From contig OY804575.1 of NCBI GenBank assembly GCA_963680875.1, positions 25,897,034-25,961,033 on the forward strand: a stretch of DNA of 64,000 bases. The letters run 5' to 3'. A program made the translations under genes and the position numbers. This DNA comes from Bathymodiolus brooksi. Taxonomy: Eukaryota; Mollusca; Bivalvia; Mytilida; Modiolidae. The notes under the pieces are model-generated. The model saw only the letters and a program-made list of their open reading frames with translations, searched no databases and had not been told where the DNA came from. This document shows positions 46,594 to 56,138 of this stretch, one piece after another; the stretch's first letter is position 1; each line of letters begins with the position of its first letter.

Positions 46594-47083
46594 GAAATCA
46601 TAAAGATACAGTCTGACATCTGTCAAAAGTATTGGGAAATGTAAAAAAAAATCCCTACATAATCAACCAAAACCATATTTTTTCAAAAAATTATTGTGAA
46701 GTCGTTTCTGGATAGATTTTTACAAATTTTACACCAAAACATTCCGAATTGTCTATATTATATTTTGATTGGTTATTTACTCATTATGTTGTTATGTACA
46801 TAATTTAAACACAACAAATAAAATTGGATTTTCCATTGTATTTCAACTAAAAATAAATCCTAAAAATTGACAATAATGGAAAAATTATGTACAAATAAAA
46901 ACCGCTCATATAAACATAATGAGCAAATAAATAAACAAAATATTGATAATTCCGAATGTTTTGGTTTAAAATTTGTTAAAATCTATCCAGAAATGACTTC
47001 ACAATAATTTTTTGATAAAATATGGGTTTTTTTTACGTTTCCCAAAACTTTTGACAGATGACTGTATGTGCAACTTCATTTCA
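46594..47083. repeat. Long imperfect fold-back inside the transposon
   Basis: The left arm has GACATCTGTCAAAAG, TTTTTTCAAAAAATTATTGT, GAAGTCGTTTCTGGATAGAT, AACATTCCGAAT and TTTACTCATTATGTT. The right arm has the same blocks reversed: AACATAATGAGCAAA, ATTCCGAATGTT, ATCTATCCAGAAATGACTTC, ACAATAATTTTTTGATAAAA and CTTTTGACAGATG. The arms are about 200 bases with a centre near 46830. Confidence 0.85.
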
Positions 47084-47084
47084 A

Positions 47085-47517
47085 GGATTTTGATAGATAG
47101 TCTAGTGTTAATAAACTTAATATGTTTGGTTAGACCTATTTTGACCTACAATTCTGAAATATCTTTTATGGATTATTTTCTTGTTTACCATAGGGCAAAG
47201 CAAAGAGCTGACTAAGAAATGGTAGCATGGACCATTTCACTTTTATTGATAGAACCCCCTTCGAAAAAGTTCACTTGATTTTTTGTAAGCATCTCCTGGG
47301 AACAAAGAAGACTTCCTCAAATATAGGAGTGAGAGCAGAACTTGGTAGATTTCCTGTTGAAAATTTTATTAATTCGCAAGCAATTTTATATCTTGCCAGA
47401 CTACATACTGACAATTTAAATCCATTATTGAAAGAGGCTTTTGAACTTTCAAAATCTCTTGATTCACAAGGTGTTTCCAACAACCATGAAGCTTATACAA
47501 ACAAAAATAATACATAA
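47085..47517 (+). pseudogene. LINE ORF2 C-terminal fragment carried in the transposon
   Basis: Plus-strand reading gives LICLVRPILTYNSEISFMDY, a stop, then FEKVHLIFCKHLLGTKKTSS, NIGVRAELGRFPVENFI and ILYLARLHTDNLNPLLKEAF. This is the post-palm region of a LINE of a different family from the other three. It has an internal stop and no catalytic motifs. Its place between the inverted ends suggests it inserted into, or was captured by, the transposon. Confidence 0.75.
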
Positions 47518-47845
47518 TGCTTACATGAAATTTCATAATTTATAAGCTCTAAATATTTTTTTCTTAAATTATTTATTTTAAATTTTTTATATTAATTTTA
47601 TTCCTGTAAATGATACGTAATAGACCATGTTATGAGAAAAAATCACGTCCTAATCACATTTTGGTCACTTAATATTATCATTTAATAAATAATTCATTTT
47701 CACTAAAAGATAATAATTGCCTTTTAAATAAATAAATAATTATACACATATAAATATTGAACAATATTATTAAACAATAATACGGTCCGAGTTGTCTTAA
47801 CATACGGGCCGACTAGTCCTCGCTTACGGGGCGACTTGTCCTCGC

Positions 47846-47947
47846 TTACGGGCCGACTAGTCCTCGTTTACGAGGCGACTTGGCCTCGCTTACGGGCCGA
47901 CTTGTCTCGGTCCGAGTTGTCCGCGGGCCGAGTTGTCCGGCATTCAT
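47846..47947 (-). other. Potential upstream ORF created by the transposon insertion
   Basis: The right copy of the duplication carries a second ATG (47947-47945). Reading into the transposon end, it stays open for 33 codons (MNAGQLGPRTTRTETSRPVS and onward, ending GLVGP) before TAA. A transcript starting at the divergent promoter and reading unspliced through the element would meet this ATG first. Whether it is transcribed is unknown. Confidence 0.45.
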
Positions 47948-47953
47948 GTCAAC
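47944..47953. repeat. Right target-site duplication, TCATGTCAAC
   Basis: This is the exact partner of 46431-46440. It contains a duplicated EEF1AKMT2 ATG. Confidence 0.92.
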
Positions 47954-48060
47954 ACTTCTATCAATAGGTAAATGATAATGACCAAGAAGTTCCGAGAGTA
48001 TTATATACCGGAAGTAAATAATTTGACGTAATATGGGTCACGCGACTGCGCCATTTTGTA
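47954..48060. promoter_or_regulatory. Probable divergent promoter of EEF1AKMT2 and RAB7
   Basis: Within 55 bases lie an ETS/NRF2-type CCGGAAGTAA (48008-48017), a CRE/ATF-type TGACGTAA (48024-48031), GGTCACGCGAC (48037-48047) and a YY1-type GCGCCATTTTG (48048-48058, reverse of AAAATGGCGC). This mix is typical of TATA-less housekeeping and bidirectional promoters. It is more GC- and CpG-rich than its surroundings. To the left is the EEF1AKMT2 start (once the transposon is removed); to the right is a donor-ended exon-like stretch. Confidence 0.65.
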
Positions 48061-48123
48061 GGAGTTGTGAATATTAGCAGTGTGATTCAAGTATTTTTGT
48101 TGATTCTCATACGAAAAAATAAG
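48061..48123 (+). other. RAB7: Probable non-coding first exon of RAB7
   Basis: The stretch after the YY1-like site ends in AAAAAATAAG followed by the donor-like GTATTTACTG. RAB7 coding starts right after an acceptor at 61398, so an upstream non-coding exon must exist, and this is the best candidate. The join would need a 13.3-kb intron. The start is only a guess. Confidence 0.4.
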
Positions 48124-48815
48124 GTATTTACTGATTGTACCTAACTTTTCATGTCTGCTGAGTATGTGAGCAAAGATTCATTCATGAAATTCGAGTATAT
48201 TGCCTATAGATCTCTCAATTATTGAAAAAAGTGTTCATGGTTTCCAAATTTTAGGTGTCAAAACCAATCAAACGTAAAATAATGTCACAGTGACAGTTCA
48301 TTTCAATAAACTCCCTTCATTTTTCTTTTGTGTAATAGATTTTCCTACTTATATTTCTTTTGATTAAAATTTCATTTTTGTCACAGACATTCATGATTGT
48401 TCCAAAATTTCAAAATGGTGCTGATTGCGATCAGCTGATTCAAATTAAATTAACTGTTTGTTTTAAAACAAAATTATACATATATCTAATTCAGTAATGT
48501 TAACCTCAAATGAGTTAATTGCTGATTATAAAATGGAACACTGAAAGTGTGAATGTATTTTGGGATGGACTACTCCCCCAAGTTTGAAAAAAAATGAAAC
48601 CAAATCAGTAAATTTCTGGGAGACTTTAGTCCGGTAATCATATTGCCAATGCCATTTGAGATTGTCATTGGGAGGATTCTTTATCATCAATTAGCAGGAA
48701 TAACGAATTTGATAGATTGTCAGCCTTATTTGTAGGTTTTTTAATTCCCTCGCAGAAGCAGTACATGTAGTTTGGGAATGCTGATGATGATGTCGAATAA
48801 CATGATCGATCACAG
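48124..48815. other. Presumed RAB7 intron 1, no feature seen
   Basis: Unique-looking AT-rich sequence follows the promoter. I see no exon. Confidence 0.5.
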
Positions 48816-48999
48816 TGTAGAGTCAAAAATATGCTCGCTATGTACCTAAAATACCACAAGGCCGGACTCACTCCTACTACCCCTATCACTTCAACCGCTA
48901 TTTCCCCTGTCAAAATGTCGATAGAACGCAAATCACTTACTAATTTGCATAGTGAAATGATTTTTCTTCAAGGAAAACCCGTTTTTTTATATCTTCCTA

Positions 49000-49007
49000 C
49001 CATCTAC
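49000..49007. repeat. 8-bp target duplication, left (CCATCTAC)
   Basis: It is repeated exactly at 49745-49752 around the TAGTG...CACTA element. Eight bases is the hAT rule. Confidence 0.88.
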
Positions 49008-49744
49008 TAGTGATGGGAATCGGTAACATTTTCAAGATCGATGATCGTTATATCAACATCAACCGATGATCGATCACCGGTGACAATTGCCTTCTAAATG
49101 TACTTACTGACTATAATTAATCAAATAGTCTTTATTTCAAGAGTATGATTGACAAAAGTAAAGATATGAATAAAATTGTATCATAAATTCATAAACTTTA
49201 ATTTTTCCATTAGTAAACATTAACTTAGAACAAAACAAAAGATCGTTTTCCATATGTGTAACACCTGATATAGATAGATAAATAATAGACTAGTCCAAAT
49301 ATGTGTTTGACAAAAGTAAAGATTTGAATCAAATCAAATAATATATTTACAAACTACAATTTTTCCATTTGTAAACATTAACTTAGAACAAAACGAAAGA
49401 TCGTTTTCCATATGTGTAACACCTGATATAAAATGGACTATTCCGGGAAGTAGATAAATAATAGACTAGTCCAAAAATGTGTATTGACTGAGTGTCAAAA
49501 GTATGCTTGGTCAACACTGCCAGGTGTTTGTCAGTATGAGGGCAAAAAAAACCAGCTGGGATAAAACTGCAATATTTTTGTCAGTATGGAGACAAAAAAA
49601 CAAAAAAAAAAACCCACCAAAGAACAAAGTTAAGCATATATATTTTAGACACTATAGAATCAGAATCGACCACAAGGTTTAAGAATCTATCATCGGATCG
49701 TATGATGATGTCCGACTTATTAGTCGATGATCGGTGCACCACTA
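49008..49744. mobile_element. 737-bp hAT-like non-autonomous element
   Basis: It begins TAGTGATGGGAATCGG and ends CGATGATCGGTGCACCACTA, with inverted TAGTG(A/G)TG tips and a perfect 8-bp flanking duplication. The subterminal regions are rich in GATGATCG-type repeats on both sides. The interior contains a roughly 165-bp tandem duplication (TTTTTCCATT-GTAAACATTA, GATCGTTTTCCATATGTGTA, ACACCTGATATA). There is no transposase. It sits inside the 48816-50092 element, so it is younger. Confidence 0.88.
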
Positions 49745-50295
49745 CCATCTACACCCCCATACTGACAGATAATCCTCCGATTTTGTTGACAATGGACACC
49801 TACGTGGCTGCAAAAATGAAAGTAGGTCACGTGATATTTTTCGGTCGTTCTCGGGTTTTATCATATATAAAACTAAACACTAGAAATTCCAAATTCAAAT
49901 TACAAGGCACCAAAATATGAATTTCTCATATATGTTTCGTAAGGCAATGATAACACCCGAGAATGACCGAAAGGCGGAAGATGTCACATGACCTACTTTC
50001 CCTTTTGCGGTTGAAGTGACAGGGGTAATAGGAGTGAGTCCGGCCTTGTGGTATTTTAGGTACATAGCGAGCATATTTTTGACTCTACACCTGTGGATCA
50101 ATGCAATGGCAGGACAAATAGCAACTCAGTTTCTTTTTTTTGGGAATAATTATCATCAATTTTGTTTTTCTTCAGTGGGAAAATAATTACTGATTTTATG
50201 GGTTAATAGTGGGTCAACATTTATATAACAGAAAATGACAGCACCGTTTGTTATTTCAACAAAGTGAGATACTTGTTTGGAATGAATAACCAACT

Positions 50296-50366
50296 GACAT
50301 TACCACAGGCACTTGTTTCTAGGTATATATTTTTTTTACCAGAAACAAGTGCCTGTGGACATTACC
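50296..50366. mobile_element. 53-bp near-perfect palindrome flanked by a 9-bp duplication
   Basis: ACAGGCACTTGTTTCT and its complement AGAAACAAGTGCCTGT enclose a short AT spacer (element 50305-50357). GACATTACC stands on both sides (50296-50304 and 50358-50366). The structure is that of a minimal fold-back insertion. Confidence 0.8.
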
Positions 50367-51647
50367 CAGGGTTTGAAATTAGCGGTCGCCCACTCGCCAT
50401 TTGCGAGTAAATTTCAGTGTGGGCCCTTAAAAATCTCATCGTAGTCGTCCACTTGGCGAGTGAAAATTAGAAAAAATAAAATAGTGTAAATCTATATGTA
50501 ATAATTCCTATTCACCAAGATCGAAATCCGAAAAATTTTGACATTTCCATCGATCGATTTTAAGCCCCGATGTTTTGTTTTGATATTAAACTGATATTCG
50601 CTTATATTACGCTTCGCTTTATGAACTAAGTAACGAAGTGTAGTAGCCCGGGAACCAGCTTATTTTGATGTATGCGAATCTTATCTCCAGTTAAGGAGAT
50701 CTACGGCTGTTCCATTTAACACCTCCGTATCAATTTTTGCATTAATTTTGCGTCATTTAAGGATTGAAATAAAGAATTTAGTTGTTGTTGTAAAGGGATT
50801 TAGGTAACAAATAATTCTTTTAACAACGATGATTTCTCTGTTGTCTTTATATTGCACAAACGATGCCGTTTTCTGTTGAGTCATATTACGGAATTTTATA
50901 GTACGCTTTTTCCGATTTTGATTTTTAATTTTACATGTTCGTTCAAAATATCCGGTTGGCGAAATGTTTCGCCAAGACGATTTAATTCAGTTCTTTTTGG
51001 GGAACTCTGGGCCTCTTAAAAGGCAAACTGAACAGAGAACACAATATTTTAGAGATTACGAAAAGTCCAAACGCTCTAGACAATTTTTAAAGGAATGGAA
51101 ACAAAACCGTCCATGATTAGTTGATACTGAAAGTGAAACCGGCATGGTTTGTTAATAAATAAATAAAATAAATAAATAAAGTTTTATTTAAAGTCGATAC
51201 ATATCACAACATACATATTGCAAAGAACAAAAAAAATGAAAATTCATTTACTACAGGATGTACCAGCTACAAACATCCCCACCATATGTCAAGCCCTAAA
51301 TCGCCCCGAAATTTGACTTCAACTATAAATTTCTGAAGTCATAGTGTATTGGTGCATGTAAAATAATTTTATTTTGAGGAAAATGTTTTGGAAATTTGTT
51401 ATCTTCTGTATAAAATTATAGTTTCTGAATGGCCAATTTTGCTGCCAGGAAATGGCCAGAATACAGGATTTTACACCATTTATCCCAGGGGCCTTCAGCG
51501 GACCCCCCGCCGTAGGGCACCTTGCAAGCGAGGTGTCAGGTGAGCTATGCACGCCTGATGGGCCCCTAACAAGTTGTGTGGGCTACCAAAATTAATTTGG
51601 TGGGGGCCCACTTGGCCCCTAAAATATTTCCTTAGCTTCAAACCCTG
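50367..51647. mobile_element. hAT-like element with CAGGGTTTGAA ends and a zinc-finger exon remnant
   Basis: It starts CAGGGTTTGAAATTAGCG and ends TTAGCTTCAAACCCTG, giving 11-bp inverted tips of CAGGG type, usual for hAT. The 5' region has inverted CACTCGCC/GGCGAGTG segments. A coding remnant lies at 50964-51155. An (AAAT)n run and a LINE-type 3' end (TAAAGTTTTATTTAAAGTCG) follow at 51155-51300, indicating a secondary insertion. No clean 8-bp duplication was found. Confidence 0.7.
50964..51155 (+). pseudogene. N-terminal remnant of a hAT-associated zinc-finger protein
   Basis: ATG at 50964 opens MFRQDDLIQFF and continues to QFLKEWKQNRP. A TGA stands where a Trp is expected in the family pattern R-P-W-L, then LVDTESETGMVC and a stop. 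The order (basic stretch, FLKEWKQNRPWL, acidic turn, CxxC start) resembles the TTF/BED-like zinc fingers of ZMYM/C17orf113-type hAT-derived proteins. The premature stop and the truncation after the first Cys make it dead. Confidence 0.6.
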
Positions 51648-53090
51648 TTACCCCGAACTGAAAGGTTATTTTACTTTAAAATCACTTCTTCGTAGTGGCT
51701 TGAAACAAGTGATGTCACTCTGGGGAGTGCAAGAGCGGTGCTTTTAGTGGCATTAGTCTACTCTTTTCCGGATGTCTTTAATGTGATCATGGCACTGATC
51801 TCCCCTTACACAAACCAGCCTTTTATTGTCCCCATCTGATGGACTAGCATCGTTTCTTAAGACCACCCTAGCCAATGGCGTCAAGGTTGTCAAAAAGGTT
51901 ATAACAAGTAAATTCAGGTTTCATTTGATAGCAATATATGCATTGGGGTGTTTTCGCAATTTCAGCTGCACACCTGTACCTACCAAAATTACCTTGAAGA
52001 GCCCAACCCCTGTGAGACTAGTGAAAGAATTAATTTTAATGTTATTGATAAAAAAACAATTAATCTGAACACTGTTTATATATTGATATCTGATGTCTTT
52101 TTTTCATAAAAAAAATGTCACAAAATGTTTGGGCCACCATTATGCCATTTAGACCAGTGACTAATTTTTTACTGACCCAAAAAGCCCACATTTCAGGCAC
52201 TGATATACAAATGTAAGGTGCATTAACTCGAATCACCGAAAAGCCCCTTTTAATATACCTAAACCCCTTCAAATGTTGCGAAAACACCAAGGAAGGTATG
52301 ATCATGTATAACTAAATTATGGTGGTTTTATAAATATTTTTTCAATTTTGAGATTAGTAGGTCGATTTATTGATGTCTCCGTGCATTCCTATATAATCCA
52401 AGATGTCATCTGATATGAACTTGCTACATGTATATGAGGGAATTTGATATAGCATTATATACTATAGGTAGATGATATATTTTACATGCGAATTTAAGAA
52501 AGAAAGAATGGAAAAATGTGAAAGTTTTTAATTGAAAAATAAAAGCTGTGTATTGGTCTGACTGTTATTAAATATTTGTTGTTATTTATATATATTACAA
52601 ATAAAAAGTAAAAAAAAATATTATATTACACATACAAGTTTCAGAAGAAAGAATGGAAGATATTATTAAGAAATATGTGTTCATGTTCGACAATCATTTC
52701 TTGCAAATAAATAGCAAGGAGTGGAAGAGCCCTCACGCCACGTCAAGGCCATGAACAATGTGAGGGTTGGACCCTCCTCCCCCCAAAGAATTTTAAATAA
52801 ATAATTTAATATAAAAAGTAATAATTACAAAAATGAATAGAGGTAATAATCGAAAAAGTGTAGTGGGCTTAAGAACATACAATATTAGTTAAGTTTCATA
52901 TAGATTTGGTACATTAAAAATATATATAAATACATGTAATAAAAATAATGATCCAAAATATATACCCAGTTATTTTACGGACACCCAATATTATTAAATT
53001 TTAATCAGTTTTTATTTTGTTTAATTTTGATTAAAGATTTATGAGATAATGATTTATGTAATATAAAAATTATTATTCTATATTATTTTT
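51648..53090. other. Presumed RAB7 intron 1, no gene seen
   Basis: AT-rich sequence. Short open frames at 51826-52305 on both strands look like chance. Nothing else was recognised. Confidence 0.5.
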
Positions 53091-54245
53091 AGTTCACCTG
53101 GACCAAAGGTCCAGGTGAACTATTGCCATCACTTGGCGTCCGTCGTCTGTAAACTTTTCACATTTCAAGCTTCTTCTCCGAAACCACTGGGCCGATTGGA
53201 ACCAAACTTAGCAGGAATGTTCCTTGGATGGTCCTCTACAAAGTTACTGTTTTTTCGTTCTAGTTGGATATTCAATATGGCTGCCAGGGCCAATAATATG
53301 CTCTGATTGGCTGAAATTTCAAAGATCTTCTTCTCTGAAACTAATGAACTGACTGAACCCAAACTGTAAATGAATGATCATTGGAATGTCCTTTACCAAG
53401 TTACTGTTTTTTATGCCGATCGGAAATCCAAGATGGCCGCCATTGGACCCTATGGGAAAATGTTCAAATGCCTTCTTCTCAGAAACTACAAATATGATTA
53501 AAGCCAAACTGTACATGAATGTTCATTGGATGGTTCTCTACAAATTTACGTTTTTTGTTCTGATATGAAATTCAAAATGGCGGCTACAGCAGGACTTAGT
53601 TTAACATTGGACCCTATGGGAAAAATGTTTCAAAACGCTTTTTTGTCTGAAACCACTTGGACAGTTGAAACCAAACTGCCCAGGAATGATCATTGGAAGG
53701 TCCTCTGTTTTTTATGCTGATCGGAAATTCAAGATGGCCACCACCACAGGTCATAGTATCATAGATGCCAACCATTACGATTTTTCCGTAATTGTTACGA
53801 ATTTCGGGCCAAAATTACGGTGTTGCGGTCAACAGTCTACTTGTTACGGATTTCCGATTATTGCCTGCCCGGAACCGTTCCCCATTTAAATATCATTGTG
53901 GTCGCCATCGCAGGACATAGATTAACATTGGACCCTATGGGAAAATGTTCAAATGCCTTCTTCTCAGAAACTACAAATATGATTAAAGCCAAACTGTACA
54001 TGAATGTTCATTGGATGGTTCTCTACAAACTTCACGTTTTTTGTTCTGATATGAAATTCAAAATGGCGGCTACAGCAGGACTTAGTTTAACATTGGACCC
54101 TATGGGAAAAATGTTTCAAAACGCTTTTTTCTCTGAAACCACTTGGACAGTTGAAACCAAACTGCCCAGGAATGATCATTGGAAGGTCCTCTGTTTTTTA
54201 TGCTGATCGGAAATTCAAGATGACCGCCACCACAGGTCATAGTAT

Positions 54246-55115
54246 CATAGATGCCAACCATTACGATTTTTCCGTAATTGTTACGAATTTTGGGCCAAAA
54301 TTACAGTGTTACGGTCAACAGTCTACTTGTTACGGATTTCCGATTATTGCCGGCCCGGAACCGTTCCCCATTTAAATATCATTGTGATCATTTAGACGCT
54401 TCATTGTATGTTAAAATCGCGTAATGATAAGCGTTTGAGGGATTTCGATTATTTAATCCTTTAGGGATTCTCGGGACTATCTATAGTAGAAAACGATCTA
54501 TCCATTTCTTGTTCAATCCCGAGTAGTTAATGAACACAGCACGTTTTTGTCAATTTCGCGATGTCTGAGGGAACAAATGAAGCTTCTGCAGCAAAGAGAA
54601 GAAAATTGGGACAACGATTTCGTCCCGAATATTCTTCTCTTGCCTTATGAAATCGACACGGGAACATTATGCCTATTGCAAATATTGCAAACAAGACTTG
54701 TCCATTCAGCACGGTGGTCGGGATGAACACACATAAACAACAAAACAGTTGAAAAGTGCCAAGTCAACAACATATCAGGCACTCCAGAATTAGACATTAA
54801 TTATTCCATGGGAGGGTGAGGGAGGGCCACTTCAGGAAATTTTAATTTCTATTAACAGTAAGTTGAAATATAGAATACATTTGTAAGTGAACATACATGT
54901 ATTAAAACTTAACTTTTTATTTCTTTTTGTTGCTCATCAATTTTGCATCTAGTTGTCACAAATAAAGGAAATCATTTGCTCATCACTTTGTGCCTAGTCT
55001 GTAATACGATTATGGTAAAATTTTATGAAAAATTATGATTACTGAAAAAAATCACAAATTACTGACATCTCAACTTTTTGTTACTGATTGCACCAAAAAG
55101 GGGTTGGCATCTATG
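54246..55115. mobile_element. 870-bp nested inverted-repeat element with TAGTAT duplication
   Basis: It has perfect 14-bp inverted ends CATAGATGCCAACC and GGTTGGCATCTATG, flanked by TAGTAT at 54240-54245 and 55116-55121. A partial extra copy of its left end at 53760-53889 comes from the 486-bp tandem duplication. It carries a zinc-finger coding remnant. TSD length (6, perhaps 8 with mismatches) leaves the superfamily open; the cargo suggests hAT. Confidence 0.8.
54561..54736 (+). pseudogene. Frameshifted zinc-finger N-terminus inside the nested element
   Basis: ATG at 54561 gives MSEGTNEASAAKRRKLGQRF and RPEYSSLAL, then TGA. In the frame two bases on, 54647 onward reads MKSTREHYAYCKYCKQDLSI and QHGGRDEHT. 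The basic start, the RPEY motif and YCKYC-x(n)-HGGRD match zinc fingers at the N-termini of hAT-derived proteins. A frameshift and an early stop disable it. Confidence 0.6.
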
Positions 55116-55686
55116 TAGTATTAACACAGGACCATATGGGGAAAATACAGAAATATATTCTTCTCTGAAGCTATTGCACTGATTGAACCTAAACTGTGCA
55201 TCAATCATTGGAAGGTCCTTTACAAACTTTGTGTTTTTTATGTTGATCGTAATTCCAAGCTGACTACCACTGCAGGACATAGTTTTTACATAGGACCAAT
55301 TGGTTCTTTTTATAACCAGGTGAACGATACAGGCTCTTGAGAGCCTCTGGTATAATTTTGTAACTATTTAAAACTATAGAAAATGATTTGTTGCAGCTAC
55401 GTGTATTTAATTTGATACTCACCTCACGTGCAGCTACGTTTATTTAATTTAAAACTACTAAGATATCCTACACAAGGTACGGCCATATCGTCATAGTCCG
55501 CGAAAAAGTTATTTAAATTTTATAAAAAAAAGTTAAAACTACTAAGATATCCTACACAAGGTATGGACATATCGTCGTAGTCCGAGAAAGAGTTATTTAA
55601 AATTTATAAAAAAAAAGTTATAAAAAAGTAATAGTTTATTTTTTTTTAAAAGTCATGATAAAAAAAAGTGATAAATAGAGAATATT

Positions 55687-55793
55687 ATATGGCTCTTTCC
55701 GTATCACATACCGTATCAACCCGAGACACCAATATCATCCCGAGAGCTTCAGCTGGAGGGTTGATACGGGATGTGATACGGAAAGAGCCATAT
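55687..55793. repeat. 36-bp inverted repeat, one mismatch, 35-nt loop
   Basis: The arms 55687-55722 (ATATGGCTCTTTCCGTATCA and then CATACCGTATCAACCC) and 55758-55793 are reverse complements except one position. The loop is 55723-55757. Confidence 0.93.
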
Positions 55794-56138
55794 CATATTA
55801 TGTTTATCATATACTTAAACATGAGAAAGTCTTGTTCTGTATTATCACTATTATGAACCTTTAGTCACGTGATTAATATATCATTTTAAGGGAAAGGGGT
55901 GATGATATCGATATCAGTCACGGCAGACAAATACAGTCGTAATGTTCTTTCAGTATTATATATGCATATTTCCTTTATTTAGTACAAAGTATATGATAAA
56001 ATCCTGTAAAATTTATAACCACATAAACATCCTGCACGAGGCTCGGGATATCCATTATGGTCCGCGATTAAAAAGTTTATTTAAAAAAAGAATGAAAATA
56101 TTATGAATTAAAAAAGTCTATATACCCTGTAGGATGCT

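Larger units (their letters stand above)
46441..47943. mobile_element. 1503-bp inverted-repeat transposon with GC-rich repeated ends (Mutator-like?)
   Basis: It is flanked by a perfect 10-bp duplication. The ends carry inverted CAACTCGGCCCGCGGACAA. Inside each end is an array of about 20-bp modules of the form ACAAGTCGGCCCGTAAGCG: about five at 46451-46545 and about nine, inverted, at 47782-47940. Between the ends are a long AT-rich fold-back and a LINE fragment, with no transposase. A 9-11-bp duplication is what Mutator-like elements make; the superfamily call is inference. Confidence 0.85.
48816..50092. mobile_element. Inverted-repeat element, interrupted by a hAT-like insertion
   Basis: The left arm 48816-48887 (TGTAGAGTCAAAAATATGCT, TACCTAAAATACCACAAGGC, CGGACTCACTCCTA, TATCACTTCAACCGC) is the reverse complement of 50020-50092 with few differences. 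A second, inner hairpin is made by 49813-49860 and 49945-50004 (AGTAGGTCACGTGA against TCACATGACCTACTTTC; CGTTCTCGGGTTTTATCA against TGATAACACCCGAGAATGAC). No target duplication or protein was seen. Confidence 0.8.
53091..55350 (+). mobile_element. Helentron-like element, AGTTCACCTGG family, with nested insertion
   Basis: The 5' end AGTTCACCTGGACCAAAGG continues as TCCAGGTGAAC, a 10-bp-stem hairpin. The 3' end CCAGGTGAACGATACAGG is followed by a terminal hairpin AGGCTCTTGAGAGCCT and CTGG before T. The body repeats modules with CTTCT(C/T)(A/C)GAAAC(C/T)A, ACCAAACT and AAGATGGCCGCCATTGG. A 486-bp tandem duplication joins 53665-53889 with 54151-54375. A second transposon is nested inside (54246-55115). 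Confidence 0.8.

Noticed and set aside
48665..48931. 88-codon minus-strand ORF with a hydrophobic segment
   Set aside because: It runs through the arm of an inverted-repeat transposon; the same amino acids are read from the other arm at 49895-50101.
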